From NCBI RefSeq assembly GCF_029623955.1, contig NZ_JARSBP010000002.1, forward strand, positions 496,001 through 560,000: DNA of 64,000 bases. Direction: 5' to 3'. The translations under genes and the position numbers were made by a program. The notes beneath the pieces are model-generated. The model saw only the letters and a list, made by a program, of their open reading frames with translations, ran no database searches and had not been told where the DNA came from. Origin of the DNA: Mycobacterium sp. 236(2023). Lineage in GTDB: Bacteria > Actinomycetota > Actinomycetes > Mycobacteriales > Mycobacteriaceae. Shown here piece after piece: positions 1 through 9,172 of the stretch (its first letter is position 1; each line of letters starts with the position of its first letter).

Positions 1-231
1 GCGCCCAACGACTTCCGACAGGAACGCGGCGGCCCTGCACCCATCACGTTCGGCTACGGCGCCCACTTCTGTCTCGGCGCGGCACTTGCCCGCCTCGAGA
101 TGACCGTCGCACTCCAGCACGTCCTGGCGCGCGCGCCGACCCTGGATGGCGACCCGACCTGGCGCGACACCCCCGCGATCCGCGGCCCGCAGAGCCTGAC
201 CGTGACGTTCGGTCAGTGCTCGCCGAGGTAG
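1..231 (+). CDS. Cytochrome P450, C-terminal fragment
   Basis: The window opens inside a cytochrome P450 reading frame; only the last 76 residues are present. The heme-binding loop [17 protein letters not shown] is visible at about residues 17-33 of the fragment, with the cysteine that ligates heme iron. The rest of the protein, including the I helix and ExxR motif, lies to the left. Its stop at 229-231 overlaps the 3' end of the convergent VOC gene by 19 bases. Substrate cannot be inferred from this fragment. Confidence 0.9.
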   Translation, partial: APNDFRQERGGPAPITFGYGAHFCLGAALARLEMTVALQHVLARAPTLDGDPTWRDTPAIRGPQSLTVTFGQCSPR

Positions 232-1487
232 AACCGGGTGCCCTGGTCGTCGGTGCACAGCGCGGACTTCCCGTACGACTGTTGTGACGGCTCGTCGATC
301 ACGGTGCCCCCGGCCTCGCGCACGCGGGAGACTGCGAGCTCGATGTCGGCGACCGTCCACATCGGCACCGTCACCGGTGCATCGCTGCCGCCTGCCGCCC
401 CCGCCATCGGGTGCGTCGAAGCGACCTGCCAGCCGTCTCCGATGTGGCCCGGTTCGAACGTCCAGAACAGCAGCCGGCTGTAGAACGCTTTAAAGGCCGC
501 GGAATCCGGCACCTGGTAGGTGATGTAGGACAGCTCGCCCGGGCCTCCTCCGTTCAGCAAGGGTCGCGGATCGCCAGGCAGAGGCCGGTACACGGCGAAC
601 TCCATGCCCGCCGAGTCCGTCGCCCCCATCACCGATCCGAAATCGAATTCCACGACCTCGTCGACCGTTCCGCCGCCGGCGAGGATGCTCTCGCGCGCCC
701 CGTCGAGGTCGGTGACGGCGTAGCAGCAGAACAGCGTGTTCTTCCCGGCGATCGAGAAGATGCCGATGCGCTGTCCGGTGTTGGTCACCATGTGCGTCTT
801 TGGGTCGTAGACCCAACCGAGCACGTGTCCGTAGAACTGCGCCGCCCGTTCGGCATCCGGCGTCCACACCGAGACGTAGCCGACGTCGCCGTGCTGGATC
901 GGTACCGCCGCGCCGGTCATCGGGCCGGTGAGCATCCACCGATGCCCGAACGGGTCGACGATCGCGGCGCTGCGCGAACCGTAGTCCTCATACGGCTCAC
1001 GCTGCACCTGCGCACCCTGCGCGCGTGCACGCTCGAGAACCCGGTCGGTCGAGTCGACGGTCAGCATCAGGCTCACCGAAACCGACTGGGGTGAAGGGGC
1101 TTTCAATCCGATCTCGGGATACTCGTCGGCCAGGTAGAGCACGCCTCCGGCGACGGCGAGTTCGGCGTGGCCGATGCGGCCATCGTCCATCTCGACCGGG
1201 TCGCCGACAACGCGCGCGCCCAGCACGTCCACGTACCAGTCGATGGCGGCGCGGGCGTCGGCGACGGTCAGGTAGGGGACTGCGGCGCCAAGCTGGACAT
1301 CGGGCTGCGAAGTCAGCTCGGCGAGAGTCGTATCGGTGCCACTCATGATCACTCCTCGTGTTCGATCAGGTTGCTGTTCAAAGAGATTCGCGGCCGACTC
1401 AAGCCGCGCGCGCAGGCGCGCCGCGAACGCCGGGTCGGGGTCGACGGGGAGGTCGTCGCCGCGCAGTACATCCAGGGGGTCGGTCAC
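213..1487 (-). CDS. Triple VOC (glyoxalase-fold) protein downstream of an ECF sigma gene
   Basis: A 424-residue protein with three successive VOC/glyoxalase-like units, starting roughly at residues 68 ([15 protein letters not shown]), 200 ([17 protein letters not shown]) and 318 ([17 protein letters not shown]). The GTG start at 1485-1487 is chosen because a strong AAGGAGG sits just upstream; it overlaps the end of the sigma gene by 4 bases, implying coupled translation. An internal ATG at 1344-1346 would drop an N-terminal segment (about residues 1-47, containing [17 protein letters not shown] and ARLRARLE) that is not VOC-like. VOC proteins include metal-dependent dioxygenases, isomerases and resistance proteins; no specific substrate can be assigned. 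The N-terminal segment may contact the sigma factor, but that is inference. Confidence 0.75.
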   Translation of the reverse strand: MTDPLDVLRGDDLPVDPDPAFAARLRARLESAANLFEQQPDRTRGVIMSGTDTTLAELTSQPDVQLGAAVPYLTVADARAAIDWYVDVLGARVVGDPVEMDDGRIGHAELAVAGGVLYLADEYPEIGLKAPSPQSVSVSLMLTVDSTDRVLERARAQGAQVQREPYEDYGSRSAAIVDPFGHRWMLTGPMTGAAVPIQHGDVGYVSVWTPDAERAAQFYGHVLGWVYDPKTHMVTNTGQRIGIFSIAGKNTLFCCYAVTDLDGARESILAGGGTVDEVVEFDFGSVMGATDSAGMEFAVYRPLPGDPRPLLNGGGPGELSYITYQVPDSAAFKAFYSRLLFWTFEPGHIGDGWQVASTHPMAGAAGGSDAPVTVPMWTVADIELAVSRVREAGGTVIDEPSQQSYGKSALCTDDQGTRFYLGEH

Positions 1488-1999
1488 GGCAGTCCTCCTT
1501 CCGGTTGTGGGTAGTGGGCTCGGAATGCCCGTCGCGCCCGCACCAGCAGCGCCTCCGTGGCGTGCACCGTGCGGCCGATGAGTTCGGCGCACTCACCCAC
1601 CGAGCAGTCGTCGAGGTAGCGCAGCGCCAGCACGGTGCGGTGTTGCTCGGGCAGGCGATACAGCACCTGCTCGGCGACGATCCGGTCGAGGTGGGCGTCC
1701 CACCCGTCGATGGGGTCGCCCGGTTCCGGCACGTCGGCTACGGGTACCGAGTGGCGGCGCCGGTAGTGGTCGGCAAGCTTGTGCCGCGCCACGCCGATCA
1801 GCCACGGCACGGACAGCGCCGGCGGCGTCGGCTTTCTGGCGGCGTCCATCGCCGCCAGAAAGGTTTCCGACGTGAGGTCCTCGGCCGTTCCCCGGTCTGC
1901 GCACCGCCGGACGAAGTACCCGTAGACGGCGGGCAGGGCTTCGTCGTACAGCGCGAGCAGCGCCCGGGGAGCGGTGTCGCCCTCCGATTCGGTGGTCAC
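1484..1999 (-). CDS. ECF-type sigma-70 family RNA polymerase sigma factor
   Basis: A 171-residue ECF sigma factor. Region 2 is recognisable at YGYFVRRCADRGTAEDLTSE (core and -10 recognition), and region 4 at LPEQHRTVLALRYLDDCSVGE, which carries the helix-turn-helix for -35 recognition. The GTG start at 1997-1999 fits family length; no strong SD precedes it. It lies 16 bases behind mftR and overlaps the VOC gene by 4 bases, so the three leftward genes are probably one operon. No anti-sigma gene of the ZAS type is adjacent. The regulon and the inducing signal are unknown; cotranscription with the mycofactocin regulator is an inference from spacing. Confidence 0.85.
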   Translation of the reverse strand: MTTESEGDTAPRALLALYDEALPAVYGYFVRRCADRGTAEDLTSETFLAAMDAARKPTPPALSVPWLIGVARHKLADHYRRRHSVPVADVPEPGDPIDGWDAHLDRIVAEQVLYRLPEQHRTVLALRYLDDCSVGECAELIGRTVHATEALLVRARRAFRAHYPQPEGGLP

Positions 2000-2015
2000 A
2001 TCTCTATCGTCGCCG

Positions 2016-2633
2016 TCAGCGACCGAACTCCGACACCCCAATTTCGATATCGGCGAGGCCTGAGGCGAGTAGGTCGAATGCGTCGCCCAGCGAGACGGCC
2101 AGTGACGCCGACTCGTCGGCCAGCCAGTATTCGTAGGCCGACAGCGACACGGCCAGCATCGTCCACGCGACGGTCTGCGGGACCAGTGAAGACTCGGCCA
2201 CGCCGAGCCGCCCCGCGACGAACGTCGCCACCACGGCGCGCCAGCCGGCGTACATCGTCATCGAATAAGCCTGCAGCGCTTCGGTTTCCAGAATGAGGCG
2301 CATGCGCTGGCGGTGCCGGTCGGCGTCGTCGAAGTCGTTGAACGCCAGCAGCGCGGTGCGCAAGGCGTCCCGGATCGGCACGGAGGGGTCCAGTTCGGCC
2401 AACAACCCGCGCATCAGGTCGAGATGGGCGTCGAAGTCGCCCCACGGCAGGGCGCTCTTGGAGGGGTAGTAGCGGAACAGGGTCCTGCGGGCGATTCCGG
2501 CCGCCGCGGCCACGTCGTCGACGCTGACCTCGTCGAATCCGCGCGCCATGAACAGATCGATCGCGACGTCGCTGATGTGCTCCCAGCTGGTCGAGCGACG
2601 ACGGCCCACGCGCGGCTTGGAGGCGTCGGTCAC
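2016..2633 (-). CDS. mftR: Mycofactocin system transcriptional regulator MftR (TetR family)
   Basis: A 205-residue TetR-type repressor. The N-terminal helix-turn-helix is at about residues 33-55 ([20 protein letters not shown]), followed by the [15 protein letters not shown] stretch characteristic of MftR. It is divergent from mftA across a 102-bp gap, the standard arrangement in mycobacteria. Published work on M. smegmatis MftR describes repression of the mft genes relieved by long-chain acyl-CoA. The inverted repeat at 2652-2664 in the shared intergenic region is a candidate operator. Confidence 0.93.
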   Translation of the reverse strand: MTDASKPRVGRRRSTSWEHISDVAIDLFMARGFDEVSVDDVAAAAGIARRTLFRYYPSKSALPWGDFDAHLDLMRGLLAELDPSVPIRDALRTALLAFNDFDDADRHRQRMRLILETEALQAYSMTMYAGWRAVVATFVAGRLGVAESSLVPQTVAWTMLAVSLSAYEYWLADESASLAVSLGDAFDLLASGLADIEIGVSEFGR

Positions 2634-2651
2634 ATTCCCCTCTTCCGTTTC

Positions 2652-2664
2652 GGCACTCGGTGCC
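2652..2664. promoter_or_regulatory. Inverted repeat in mftR-mftA intergenic region, candidate MftR operator
   Basis: A perfect 5-bp inverted repeat with 3-bp centre, GGCAC-TCG-GTGCC, 18 bp from the mftR start and 71 bp before mftA. TetR repressors commonly bind such sites in the divergent promoter. Assignment to MftR rests on position only. Confidence 0.45.
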
Positions 2665-2735
2665 TTATTGTTAGCGACCTACGTCACAAATGTCGAGACC
2701 CTATCCGGGGTCCAGTCCGAAGAAAGGCGACATCA

Positions 2736-2828
2736 ATGGATCAGAATCCGCAGGCCGAAACCGAAGAACTGGTGACCGAGAGCCTCGTCGAAGAGGTCTC
2801 GATCGACGGGATGTGCGGGGTCTACTGA
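2736..2828 (+). CDS. mftA: Mycofactocin precursor peptide MftA
   Basis: A 30-residue peptide ending in SIDGMCGVY, the signature C terminus of MftA. The terminal Val-Tyr pair is the part that becomes mycofactocin: MftC oxidatively decarboxylates the tyrosine and forms a Val-Tyr crosslink, and MftE then cuts in front of it. The N-terminal part is acidic (repeated EE) and acts as leader bound by MftB. The ATG is preceded by GAAAGG at a suitable distance. The gene is 2 bases upstream of mftB and is first in the operon. Confidence 0.96.
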   Translation: MDQNPQAETEELVTESLVEEVSIDGMCGVY

Positions 2829-2830
2829 GC

Positions 2831-3133
2831 ATGAGCGCGCCGACGGACACGACGTTCGACCCCAACCTGCGGTGGCGTCTGCACCCGCAGGTGGCGGTGC
2901 GGCCCGAGCCCTTCGGCGCGCTGCTCTACCACTTCGGAACCCGTAAGCTGTCGTTTTTGAAGAACCGGACGATCGTCGAGGTGATCAACTCGCTGTCCGA
3001 TCACCCCGACGCTCGATCCGCTTGCCGCGCCGCAGGAATCGACGACGTCGATCAGGCGCCCTACCTCCACGCCCTTGGCGTGCTCGTCGCATCGAAGATG
3101 CTCGTCGCCGACCCCGAAGGAGAGAACGCATGA
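2831..3133 (+). CDS. mftB: Mycofactocin peptide chaperone MftB (PqqD-like RRE)
   Basis: A 100-residue protein of the PqqD-like RiPP recognition element family. The region around VRPEPFGALLYHFGTRKLSF is typical of mycobacterial MftB; the fold binds the MftA leader and presents the peptide to the radical SAM enzyme MftC. The start lies 2 bases after mftA and the stop overlaps the mftC start (ATGA), so production of chaperone and enzyme is likely coupled. Confidence 0.95.
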   Translation: MSAPTDTTFDPNLRWRLHPQVAVRPEPFGALLYHFGTRKLSFLKNRTIVEVINSLSDHPDARSACRAAGIDDVDQAPYLHALGVLVASKMLVADPEGENA

Positions 3134-4311
3134 CACTGGCAGCCCCGGTGCCCCGTCTCGTCGACCAGTTCGAGCGCGGTCTCGACGCGCCCATCTGCCT
3201 GACGTGGGAGCTGACCTACGCCTGCAATCTGTCGTGCGTGCACTGCCTTTCGTCGTCGGGCAAGCGCGATCCGCGCGAGCTGTCCACCGAGCAGTGCAAG
3301 GCGATCATCGACGAGCTCGAGCGCATGCAGGTGTTCTACGTCAACATCGGTGGCGGTGAACCGACGGTGCGCAGCGATTTCTGGGAACTCGTCGACTACG
3401 CCACCGAACATCATGTCGGCGTCAAGTTCTCCACCAACGGCGTGCGCATCGACAAAGAGGTGGCCGCCAAACTGGCCGCCAGCGATTACGTCGATGTCCA
3501 GATCTCACTGGACGGCGCGACCGCCGAGGTCAACGACGCCGTGCGCGGCCCCGGTTCGTTCGCGATGGCCGTGCGCGCGCTGGAGAACCTCAAAGAGGCG
3601 GGCTTCAAGGACGCCAAGATCTCGGTGGTGGTGACCCGCCACAACATCGACCAGCTCGACGACTTCAAGGCGCTCGCCGACACGTACGGCGCGACACTGC
3701 GCATCACCCGCCTGCGGCCGTCGGGCCGCGGTGCCGACGTCTGGGACGATCTGCATCCGACCCCGGCGCAGCAGGTCCAGCTCTACGACTGGCTGGTGGC
3801 CCGCGGTGAGCGCGTGCTCACCGGCGATTCGTTCTTCCACCTGTCGGGCCTCGGTGAGCCCGGCGCCCTGGCCGGCCTGAACCTGTGCGGCGCCGGACGC
3901 GTGGTGTGCCTGATCGACCCCGTCGGCGACGTGTACGCCTGCCCGTTCGCCATCCACGACAAGTTTCTCGCCGGAAACATCCTGACCAGCAACGGTTTTC
4001 AAGATGTGTGGCAGAACTCCGAACTGTTCCGTGAGCTGCGGGAGCCGCAATCGGCCGGTGCCTGCAGTGGGTGCAACCACTACGACGCGTGCCGCGGCGG
4101 CTGCATGGCCGCCAAGTTCTTCACAGGCCTGCCGATGGACGGACCCGATCCCGAATGCGTCCAGGGATACGGCGAGCCGGCCCTGGCGCTCGAACGTGAC
4201 AAGCCGAAGTCCAGCGTGGATCACTCCCGCGCGGGTGGCCGCAAGGGCCCGATCCCGCTGAAGCTCCTCACCGTCCCCCCGAAAAAATTCTGCAACGAAA
4301 GTCCAGTCTGA
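3130..4311 (+). CDS. mftC: Mycofactocin maturase MftC (radical SAM/SPASM)
   Basis: A 393-residue radical SAM enzyme. The Cx3Cx2C motif that binds the SAM-cleaving [4Fe-4S] cluster is CNLSCVHC at residues 32-39. The C-terminal SPASM region holds further cysteines (NLCGAGRVVC, VYACPF, CSGCNHYDACRGGC, PDPEC) for auxiliary clusters. In characterised MftC, two SAM-dependent steps decarboxylate the MftA C-terminal tyrosine and join it to the preceding valine. The ATG at 3130 overlaps the mftB stop by 4 bases; an in-frame extension further upstream lies inside mftB and is not needed. Confidence 0.97.
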   Translation: MTLAAPVPRLVDQFERGLDAPICLTWELTYACNLSCVHCLSSSGKRDPRELSTEQCKAIIDELERMQVFYVNIGGGEPTVRSDFWELVDYATEHHVGVKFSTNGVRIDKEVAAKLAASDYVDVQISLDGATAEVNDAVRGPGSFAMAVRALENLKEAGFKDAKISVVVTRHNIDQLDDFKALADTYGATLRITRLRPSGRGADVWDDLHPTPAQQVQLYDWLVARGERVLTGDSFFHLSGLGEPGALAGLNLCGAGRVVCLIDPVGDVYACPFAIHDKFLAGNILTSNGFQDVWQNSELFRELREPQSAGACSGCNHYDACRGGCMAAKFFTGLPMDGPDPECVQGYGEPALALERDKPKSSVDHSRAGGRKGPIPLKLLTVPPKKFCNESPV

Positions 4312-4313
4312 CC

Positions 4314-5498
4314 ATGCCCCTCCTGGCTCGTGATACCTGGTTCGAAACCGTCGCCATTGCCCAGCAGCGGGCGAAGAAACGCCTCCCGAAGTCGGCCTAC
4401 TCGTCGCTGATCTCGGCGAGCGAGAAGGGCGTATCAGTCTCCGACAACGTCGAGTCGTTCGCCGAACTCGGCTTCGCCCCGCACGTCATCGGTGCCACCG
4501 AAAAGCGTGAGATGGCGACAACCGTGATGGGACAGGACATTCCGCTGCCCGTCATCATCTCGCCGACGGGTGTGCAGGCGGTGCACCCCGACGGTGAGGT
4601 GGCCGTCGCCCGCGCGGCGGCCGCGCGCGGCACCGCGATGGGTTTGTCGTCGTTCGCGAGCAAGCCCATGGAGGAAGTCACTGCGGTCAACGACAAGATC
4701 TTCTTCCAGATCTACTGGCTCGGCAGCCGCGATGCCATCGCCGCACGGATGGAGCGTGCGCGGGCCGCGGGCGCCAAGGGTCTCATCCTGACCACCGACT
4801 GGAGTTTCAGCCACGGTCGCGACTGGGGCAGTCCGAAGATCCCGGAGCAGATGGATCTGAAGACCATGATCAAGATGAGCCCCGAGGTACTCACCAAGCC
4901 GCGCTGGCTGTGGAGTTTCGGGAAGCATCTGCGCCCGCCGGACCTGCGAGTTCCCAACCAGGGCCGGGCCGGTGAACCGGGCCCCACCTTCTTCGAGGCC
5001 TACGGCGAATGGATGGGCACTCCGCCGCCGACCTGGGAAGACGTGGCCTGGCTGCGCGAGCAGTGGGGCGGGCCGTTCCTGCTCAAGGGCATGGTCCGCG
5101 TCGACGACGCCAAAAGGGCTGTGGATGCGGGCGTTTCGGCGATCACCGTGTCCAATCACGGCGGCAACAACCTCGACGGGACGCCTGCGGCGATCCGTTG
5201 CCTGCCGGCGATCGCCGATGCGGTCGGCGATCAGGTCGAGGTTTTGCTGGACGGCGGAATCCGGCGCGGCAGCGACGTCGTGAAAGCCGTCGCCCTGGGT
5301 GCTCGCGCGGTCATGATCGGCCGGGCATACCTGTGGGGCCTTGCGGCCAACGGACAGGCCGGCGTGGAGAACGTCCTCGACATCATGAGCGGCGGCATCG
5401 ACTCGGCGCTGCGGGGTCTGGGCAAATCATCGATCCACGAGCTGACGCGCGAGGACATCCTGATCCCGGAGGGGTTCACCCGCACCCTGGGAGCCTGA
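4314..5498 (+). CDS. mftD: Pre-mycofactocin synthase MftD (FMN-dependent alpha-hydroxy-acid oxidase family)
   Basis: A 394-residue protein of the lactate/glycolate oxidase family, a TIM barrel using FMN. The catalytic SNHGGN segment is near residue 280 and the phosphate-binding DGGIRRGSDVVKA near residue 311, followed by ALGARAVMIGR. In the mycofactocin pathway MftD oxidatively deaminates the excised Val-Tyr heterocycle (AHDP) to the alpha-keto amide pre-mycofactocin, the redox-active core. The start is 2 bases after the mftC stop. A 112-base gap follows, the only sizeable gap in the operon. Confidence 0.95.
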   Translation: MPLLARDTWFETVAIAQQRAKKRLPKSAYSSLISASEKGVSVSDNVESFAELGFAPHVIGATEKREMATTVMGQDIPLPVIISPTGVQAVHPDGEVAVARAAAARGTAMGLSSFASKPMEEVTAVNDKIFFQIYWLGSRDAIAARMERARAAGAKGLILTTDWSFSHGRDWGSPKIPEQMDLKTMIKMSPEVLTKPRWLWSFGKHLRPPDLRVPNQGRAGEPGPTFFEAYGEWMGTPPPTWEDVAWLREQWGGPFLLKGMVRVDDAKRAVDAGVSAITVSNHGGNNLDGTPAAIRCLPAIADAVGDQVEVLLDGGIRRGSDVVKAVALGARAVMIGRAYLWGLAANGQAGVENVLDIMSGGIDSALRGLGKSSIHELTREDILIPEGFTRTLGA

Positions 5499-5585
5499 CT
5501 TCTCTGAGGCTGGCGTGGCTCAGGGGGCAGGCGTGAACGCGAGGTCGCAAGCGCCCGCAAACCGCGGAAAATCAAATGCCACGCA

Positions 5586-5604
5586 TGCGCCAACATTTGG
5601 CGCA
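5586..5604. promoter_or_regulatory. Perfect inverted repeat just upstream of mftE
   Basis: TGCGCCAA-CAT-TTGGCGCA: perfect 8-bp arms with a 3-bp centre, ending 6 bases before the mftE GTG. It has no T-run, so it does not look like a terminator; the length and symmetry resemble a dimeric repressor site. It could also fold over the mftE ribosome-binding region. Function is unknown. Confidence 0.5.
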
Positions 5605-5610
5605 CGCCAG

Positions 5611-6354
5611 GTGAATTCGGCCTACCATCGTCGCGTGGTCTTCCCCCGTGAGCTCGGGAACTCAACGTCGAGACAGCTCCATGACACGTCTGCGGCATTG
5701 GTCATCCCGGTTGGTTCCACCGAGCAGCACGGACCCCATCTCCCGTTGGACACCGACACCCGCATCGCCACCGCGGTCGCCGAGGCCCTCGTCACGCGCT
5801 TGCGGGCGCAGGTTGAAGGTCATTGGATGACGGCCCCCGCCATCGCGTACGGCGCGAGCGGGGAGCACGAGGGCTTTGCGGGGACGGTGTCGATTGGCAC
5901 ACCGGCACTGGCGGAACTTCTCACCGAATTCGCCCGATCCGCCTGCCGGTGGGCGTCGCGGCTGGTGTTCGTCAACGGCCACGGCGGCAATGTCGAGGCA
6001 CTGCGACGTGCGGTGGCCCTGCTGAGGTACGAGGGCCGCGACGCGGGATGGTGCTCATGCGTGTCCAGCAACGCCGATGCGCATGCCGGGCATACCGAAA
6101 CATCCGTATTGCTACATATTTCGCCGGACGCCGTGAGGCAAGATGAGCTGGTACCGGGGAACCGCGCTCCGCTGGCGGAACTGCTGCCGGAGATGCGACG
6201 TGGGGGAGTTGCGGCCGTGAGTTCGCTGGGAGTCCTGGGGGACCCCACGACAGCGACGGCGGACGAGGGGAGGAAGATCTTTGCCGAAATGGTGGACGCG
6301 TGTTCGATCCGCGTCACTCGTTGGGCGCCTGATCGCGAGGGGATGTTGACATGA
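5611..6354 (+). CDS. mftE: Mycofactocin peptidase MftE (creatininase family)
   Basis: A 247-residue metal-dependent amidohydrolase of the creatininase family. The metal-binding motif [16 protein letters not shown] is near residues 35-50 and NGHGGN near residue 120. MftE cleaves matured MftA to release the crosslinked Val-Tyr product. The GTG at 5611 gives VNSAYHRR, matching the usual mycobacterial N terminus, so a longer in-frame start at 5515 is not used; no clear SD is visible. The 3' end overlaps mftF by 4 bases (ATGA). Confidence 0.92.
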   Translation: MNSAYHRRVVFPRELGNSTSRQLHDTSAALVIPVGSTEQHGPHLPLDTDTRIATAVAEALVTRLRAQVEGHWMTAPAIAYGASGEHEGFAGTVSIGTPALAELLTEFARSACRWASRLVFVNGHGGNVEALRRAVALLRYEGRDAGWCSCVSSNADAHAGHTETSVLLHISPDAVRQDELVPGNRAPLAELLPEMRRGGVAAVSSLGVLGDPTTATADEGRKIFAEMVDACSIRVTRWAPDREGMLT

Positions 6355-7763
6355 CGGGGCCGCGACTCCCTGACGGGTTCGCCGTCCAGGTGGACCGGCG
6401 TGTGCGCGTCCTCGGTGAGGGCGCGGCGCTGCTCGGTGGCTCACCGACCCGGCTGCTCCGCCTGGCACCCGCCGCCCAGACGATGCTCAACGGGGGCAGG
6501 CTCGAGGTGCACGACGCGGTCAGTGCGCAGTTGGCCCGCACCCTGCTCGACGCCACCGTCGCTCACCCGCGTCCACTGAGCGGCCCGTCGCACCGCGACG
6601 TCACCGTCGTTATCCCGGTGCGGGACAATTCTTCTGGATTGACCAGGCTGGTCGCGGCGTTGCGCGGTCTCAAGGTCGTCATCGTCGACGACGGATCGTC
6701 GCGGCCGGTGCAGCACGCGGACTTCGCGTCGGCGCACTGCGACCTGCGGATCGTGCGGAATGCCAGGAGCAAGGGGCCTGCCGCGGCGCGCAACGCCGGT
6801 CTGGCGCTGTGCGCCACCGACTACGTGGCGTTCCTCGACTCCGATGTGGTGCCGCGTAAAGGGTGGCTGGAAGCGCTGCTGGGTCACTTCTGCGACCCGG
6901 CGGTGGCGCTGGTGGCTCCGCGGATCGTCGCGCTCGAGCAGTCCGACAGCGTCGTCGCCCGCTACGAGGCTGTGCGCTCGTCGCTCGACCTGGGGCTGCG
7001 GGAAGCCCCGGTGATCCCGTTCGGCACCGTGTCCTACGTGCCCAGCGCCGCGATCATCTGCCGGCGCGTCGCGATCCTCGACGTCGGCGGGTTCGACGAG
7101 TCGCTGGCCTCCGGTGAGGACGTCGATTTGTGCTGGCGCCTCAACGAGGCGGGCGCGCGGCTGCGTTACGAGCCGATCGCCCTGGTCGCCCACGATCACC
7201 GCACCGAACTGCGAAAGTGGTTCGCCCGTAAATCTTTCTACGGCGGTTCGGCGGCCCCGCTGACGATTCGTCATCCCGGCAAGACTGCACCGTTGGTCAT
7301 CTCAGGGTGGACGCTCGTGGTCTGGATGCTTGTCGCGATCGGCTCCGGGATCGGGTACCTGTCCTCGGTGGCCGTCGCCGCGATCACCGGCCGCCGCATC
7401 GCCAAGTCGCTGTCGAGCGTGCAGACCGAACCCATGGAGGTGGCGGTCGTGGCCGCCCACGGGCTGTGGTCTGCGGCGTTGCAGCTGGCGTCGGCGATCT
7501 GTCGCCACTATTGGCCGATCGCGCTCGTCGCCGCGGTGCTGTCGAAACGCTGTAGGCGGGTGGTTGTGGTGGCCGCCGTGCTCGACGGCGTGTTCGACTG
7601 GGCGACCCGCAACGGCAACGCCGACGAGGACACCAAACGCGTCGGGCTGTTCACCTACGTCCTGCTCAAGAGACTCGACGACATCGCCTACGGCCTCGGT
7701 CTGTGGACCGGTGTCGTGCGCGAGCGGCACGCCGGCGCACTCAAGCCGCAGATCCGGACCTAG
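6351..7763 (+). CDS. mftF: Mycofactocin glycosyltransferase MftF (GT2)
   Basis: A 470-residue glycosyltransferase. The GT2 domain begins near residue 84 ([10 protein letters not shown], then VVIVDDGS); the DSD metal/nucleotide-sugar motif ([12 protein letters not shown]) is near residue 162 and the catalytic-region ED motif ([11 protein letters not shown]) near residue 255. Hydrophobic segments after about residue 315 suggest membrane anchoring. MftF adds the oligoglucose chain to (pre)mycofactocin. The start overlaps mftE by 4 bases, and the TAG stop shares one base with the mftG GTG. Confidence 0.95.
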   Translation: MTGPRLPDGFAVQVDRRVRVLGEGAALLGGSPTRLLRLAPAAQTMLNGGRLEVHDAVSAQLARTLLDATVAHPRPLSGPSHRDVTVVIPVRDNSSGLTRLVAALRGLKVVIVDDGSSRPVQHADFASAHCDLRIVRNARSKGPAAARNAGLALCATDYVAFLDSDVVPRKGWLEALLGHFCDPAVALVAPRIVALEQSDSVVARYEAVRSSLDLGLREAPVIPFGTVSYVPSAAIICRRVAILDVGGFDESLASGEDVDLCWRLNEAGARLRYEPIALVAHDHRTELRKWFARKSFYGGSAAPLTIRHPGKTAPLVISGWTLVVWMLVAIGSGIGYLSSVAVAAITGRRIAKSLSSVQTEPMEVAVVAAHGLWSAALQLASAICRHYWPIALVAAVLSKRCRRVVVVAAVLDGVFDWATRNGNADEDTKRVGLFTYVLLKRLDDIAYGLGLWTGVVRERHAGALKPQIRT

Positions 7764-9172
7764 TGGATGTCCTGATCCTCGGGGCCGGTAGCGCGGGTTC
7801 GGTGCTGGCAGAACGGCTTTCCGCCGATGAGCGGTGCCACGTCACGGTGGTGGAGGCCGGTCCCGGGCCCACCGATCCGCGGGTGGGCAGCCAGATCAGC
7901 GACGGGCTGCGGTTGCCGATCGGCGTCGCGAGCTCGGTGATCCGGCGGTATCGGACGGTGTTGACCGACGAGCCGAGGCGCGATGTGCAGATCCTGCGCG
8001 GTGCGGTGGTGGGTGGTTCGGGCGCGGTCAACGGTGGCTACTTCTGCCGTGCCCTGCCCACCGACGTCGACGGATGGGGACTGGCGGGCTGGACGTGGGA
8101 CGACGTCCTGCCGCACTACCGGGCGATCGAGACCGATCGGGACTTCGACGGTCCTCTGCACGGCTCCGCCGGTCCGATCAGCGTGCGGCGTGTCGCCGAA
8201 TTCGACGGCTGCACAGCGGCATTCGTCGAATCGGTCCGCGCCGCGGGGTTCGGTTGGATCGACGACCTCAACGGTTCGACGCGGCGCCACCCGCTGCCGT
8301 CCGGCATCGGCGCCGTGCCGCTGAACATCGAGGGCGGCACGCGTGTGGGTCCGGGCGGGGCATTCCTGCACCCGGCGCTGGGGCGCCCGAATCTGACCGT
8401 CCTGACCGACACCAAGGTCGTTCGGCTGCGGTTCGCGAAGGGGCGCGTGGCCGGGGTCGACTGCGTCGGACCCGACGGCCCGGTGACATTGAGCGCGGCA
8501 CGCGTCGTGCTGTCCGCCGGGGCCATCGCGTCGGCGCAGCTGCTGATGGTGTCCGGCGTCGGACCTTCGACGGTGCTGCGGGACGCCGGCGTTCCCACCG
8601 TCCTGGATCTGCCCGTCGGCGTCGATACGATCGACCACCCGGAGTGGGTGCTGCCGGTGACGTGGCCTCCCACGCACGGGGTGCCGCCTCTGGAGGCGGT
8701 GCTGACGACGGACGGACTCGAGATCCGGCCGTACACCGCGGGCTTCGGGGCCATGACGAACGGGCATCACGACGACCCGGCAGACCAACCGCACATCGGG
8801 GTGGCGCTGATGCGGCCGCAGTCGCGGGGGCGGGTGACCATCGCGTCGGCCGATCCTGCGGTCGACCCCGTCATCGAGCACCGTTACGACAGCGCCTCCG
8901 CCGATACCGAACGGCTGCGTGCCGGAATGCAACTGGCGCACGAACTCGCCGGTGCCACAGTGCAAGTCGGGGCCTCTTGGTCAACCTCTCAGCACCTGTG
9001 CGGGACCGCGAAGATGGGCGTCGTCGTCGACGAGCGGTGCCGCGTCTACGGGATGGAGAACCTGTGGGTCGTGGACGGTTCGATCCTGCCGGACATTCCC
9101 AGTCGCGGGCCGCATGCGACCATCGTGATGGCGGGGCACCGCGCCGCCGAGTTCGTCAGCGCAGGGCGGTGA
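7763..9172 (+). CDS. mftG: Mycofactocin-associated GMC oxidoreductase MftG
   Basis: A 469-residue glucose-methanol-choline oxidoreductase. It opens with the FAD-binding [19 protein letters not shown] and has the family's C-terminal active-site region SQHLCGTAKMG (His near residue 411) and VVDGSILPDIPSRGPH. MftG is reported to act as a mycofactocinol dehydrogenase that passes electrons from mycofactocin to respiration, needed for alcohol growth. The GTG at 7763 overlaps the mftF stop by one base and starts exactly at the FAD fold, which supports this start. The 3' end overlaps the convergent racemase gene by 17 bases. Confidence 0.93.
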   Translation: MDVLILGAGSAGSVLAERLSADERCHVTVVEAGPGPTDPRVGSQISDGLRLPIGVASSVIRRYRTVLTDEPRRDVQILRGAVVGGSGAVNGGYFCRALPTDVDGWGLAGWTWDDVLPHYRAIETDRDFDGPLHGSAGPISVRRVAEFDGCTAAFVESVRAAGFGWIDDLNGSTRRHPLPSGIGAVPLNIEGGTRVGPGGAFLHPALGRPNLTVLTDTKVVRLRFAKGRVAGVDCVGPDGPVTLSAARVVLSAGAIASAQLLMVSGVGPSTVLRDAGVPTVLDLPVGVDTIDHPEWVLPVTWPPTHGVPPLEAVLTTDGLEIRPYTAGFGAMTNGHHDDPADQPHIGVALMRPQSRGRVTIASADPAVDPVIEHRYDSASADTERLRAGMQLAHELAGATVQVGASWSTSQHLCGTAKMGVVVDERCRVYGMENLWVVDGSILPDIPSRGPHATIVMAGHRAAEFVSAGR

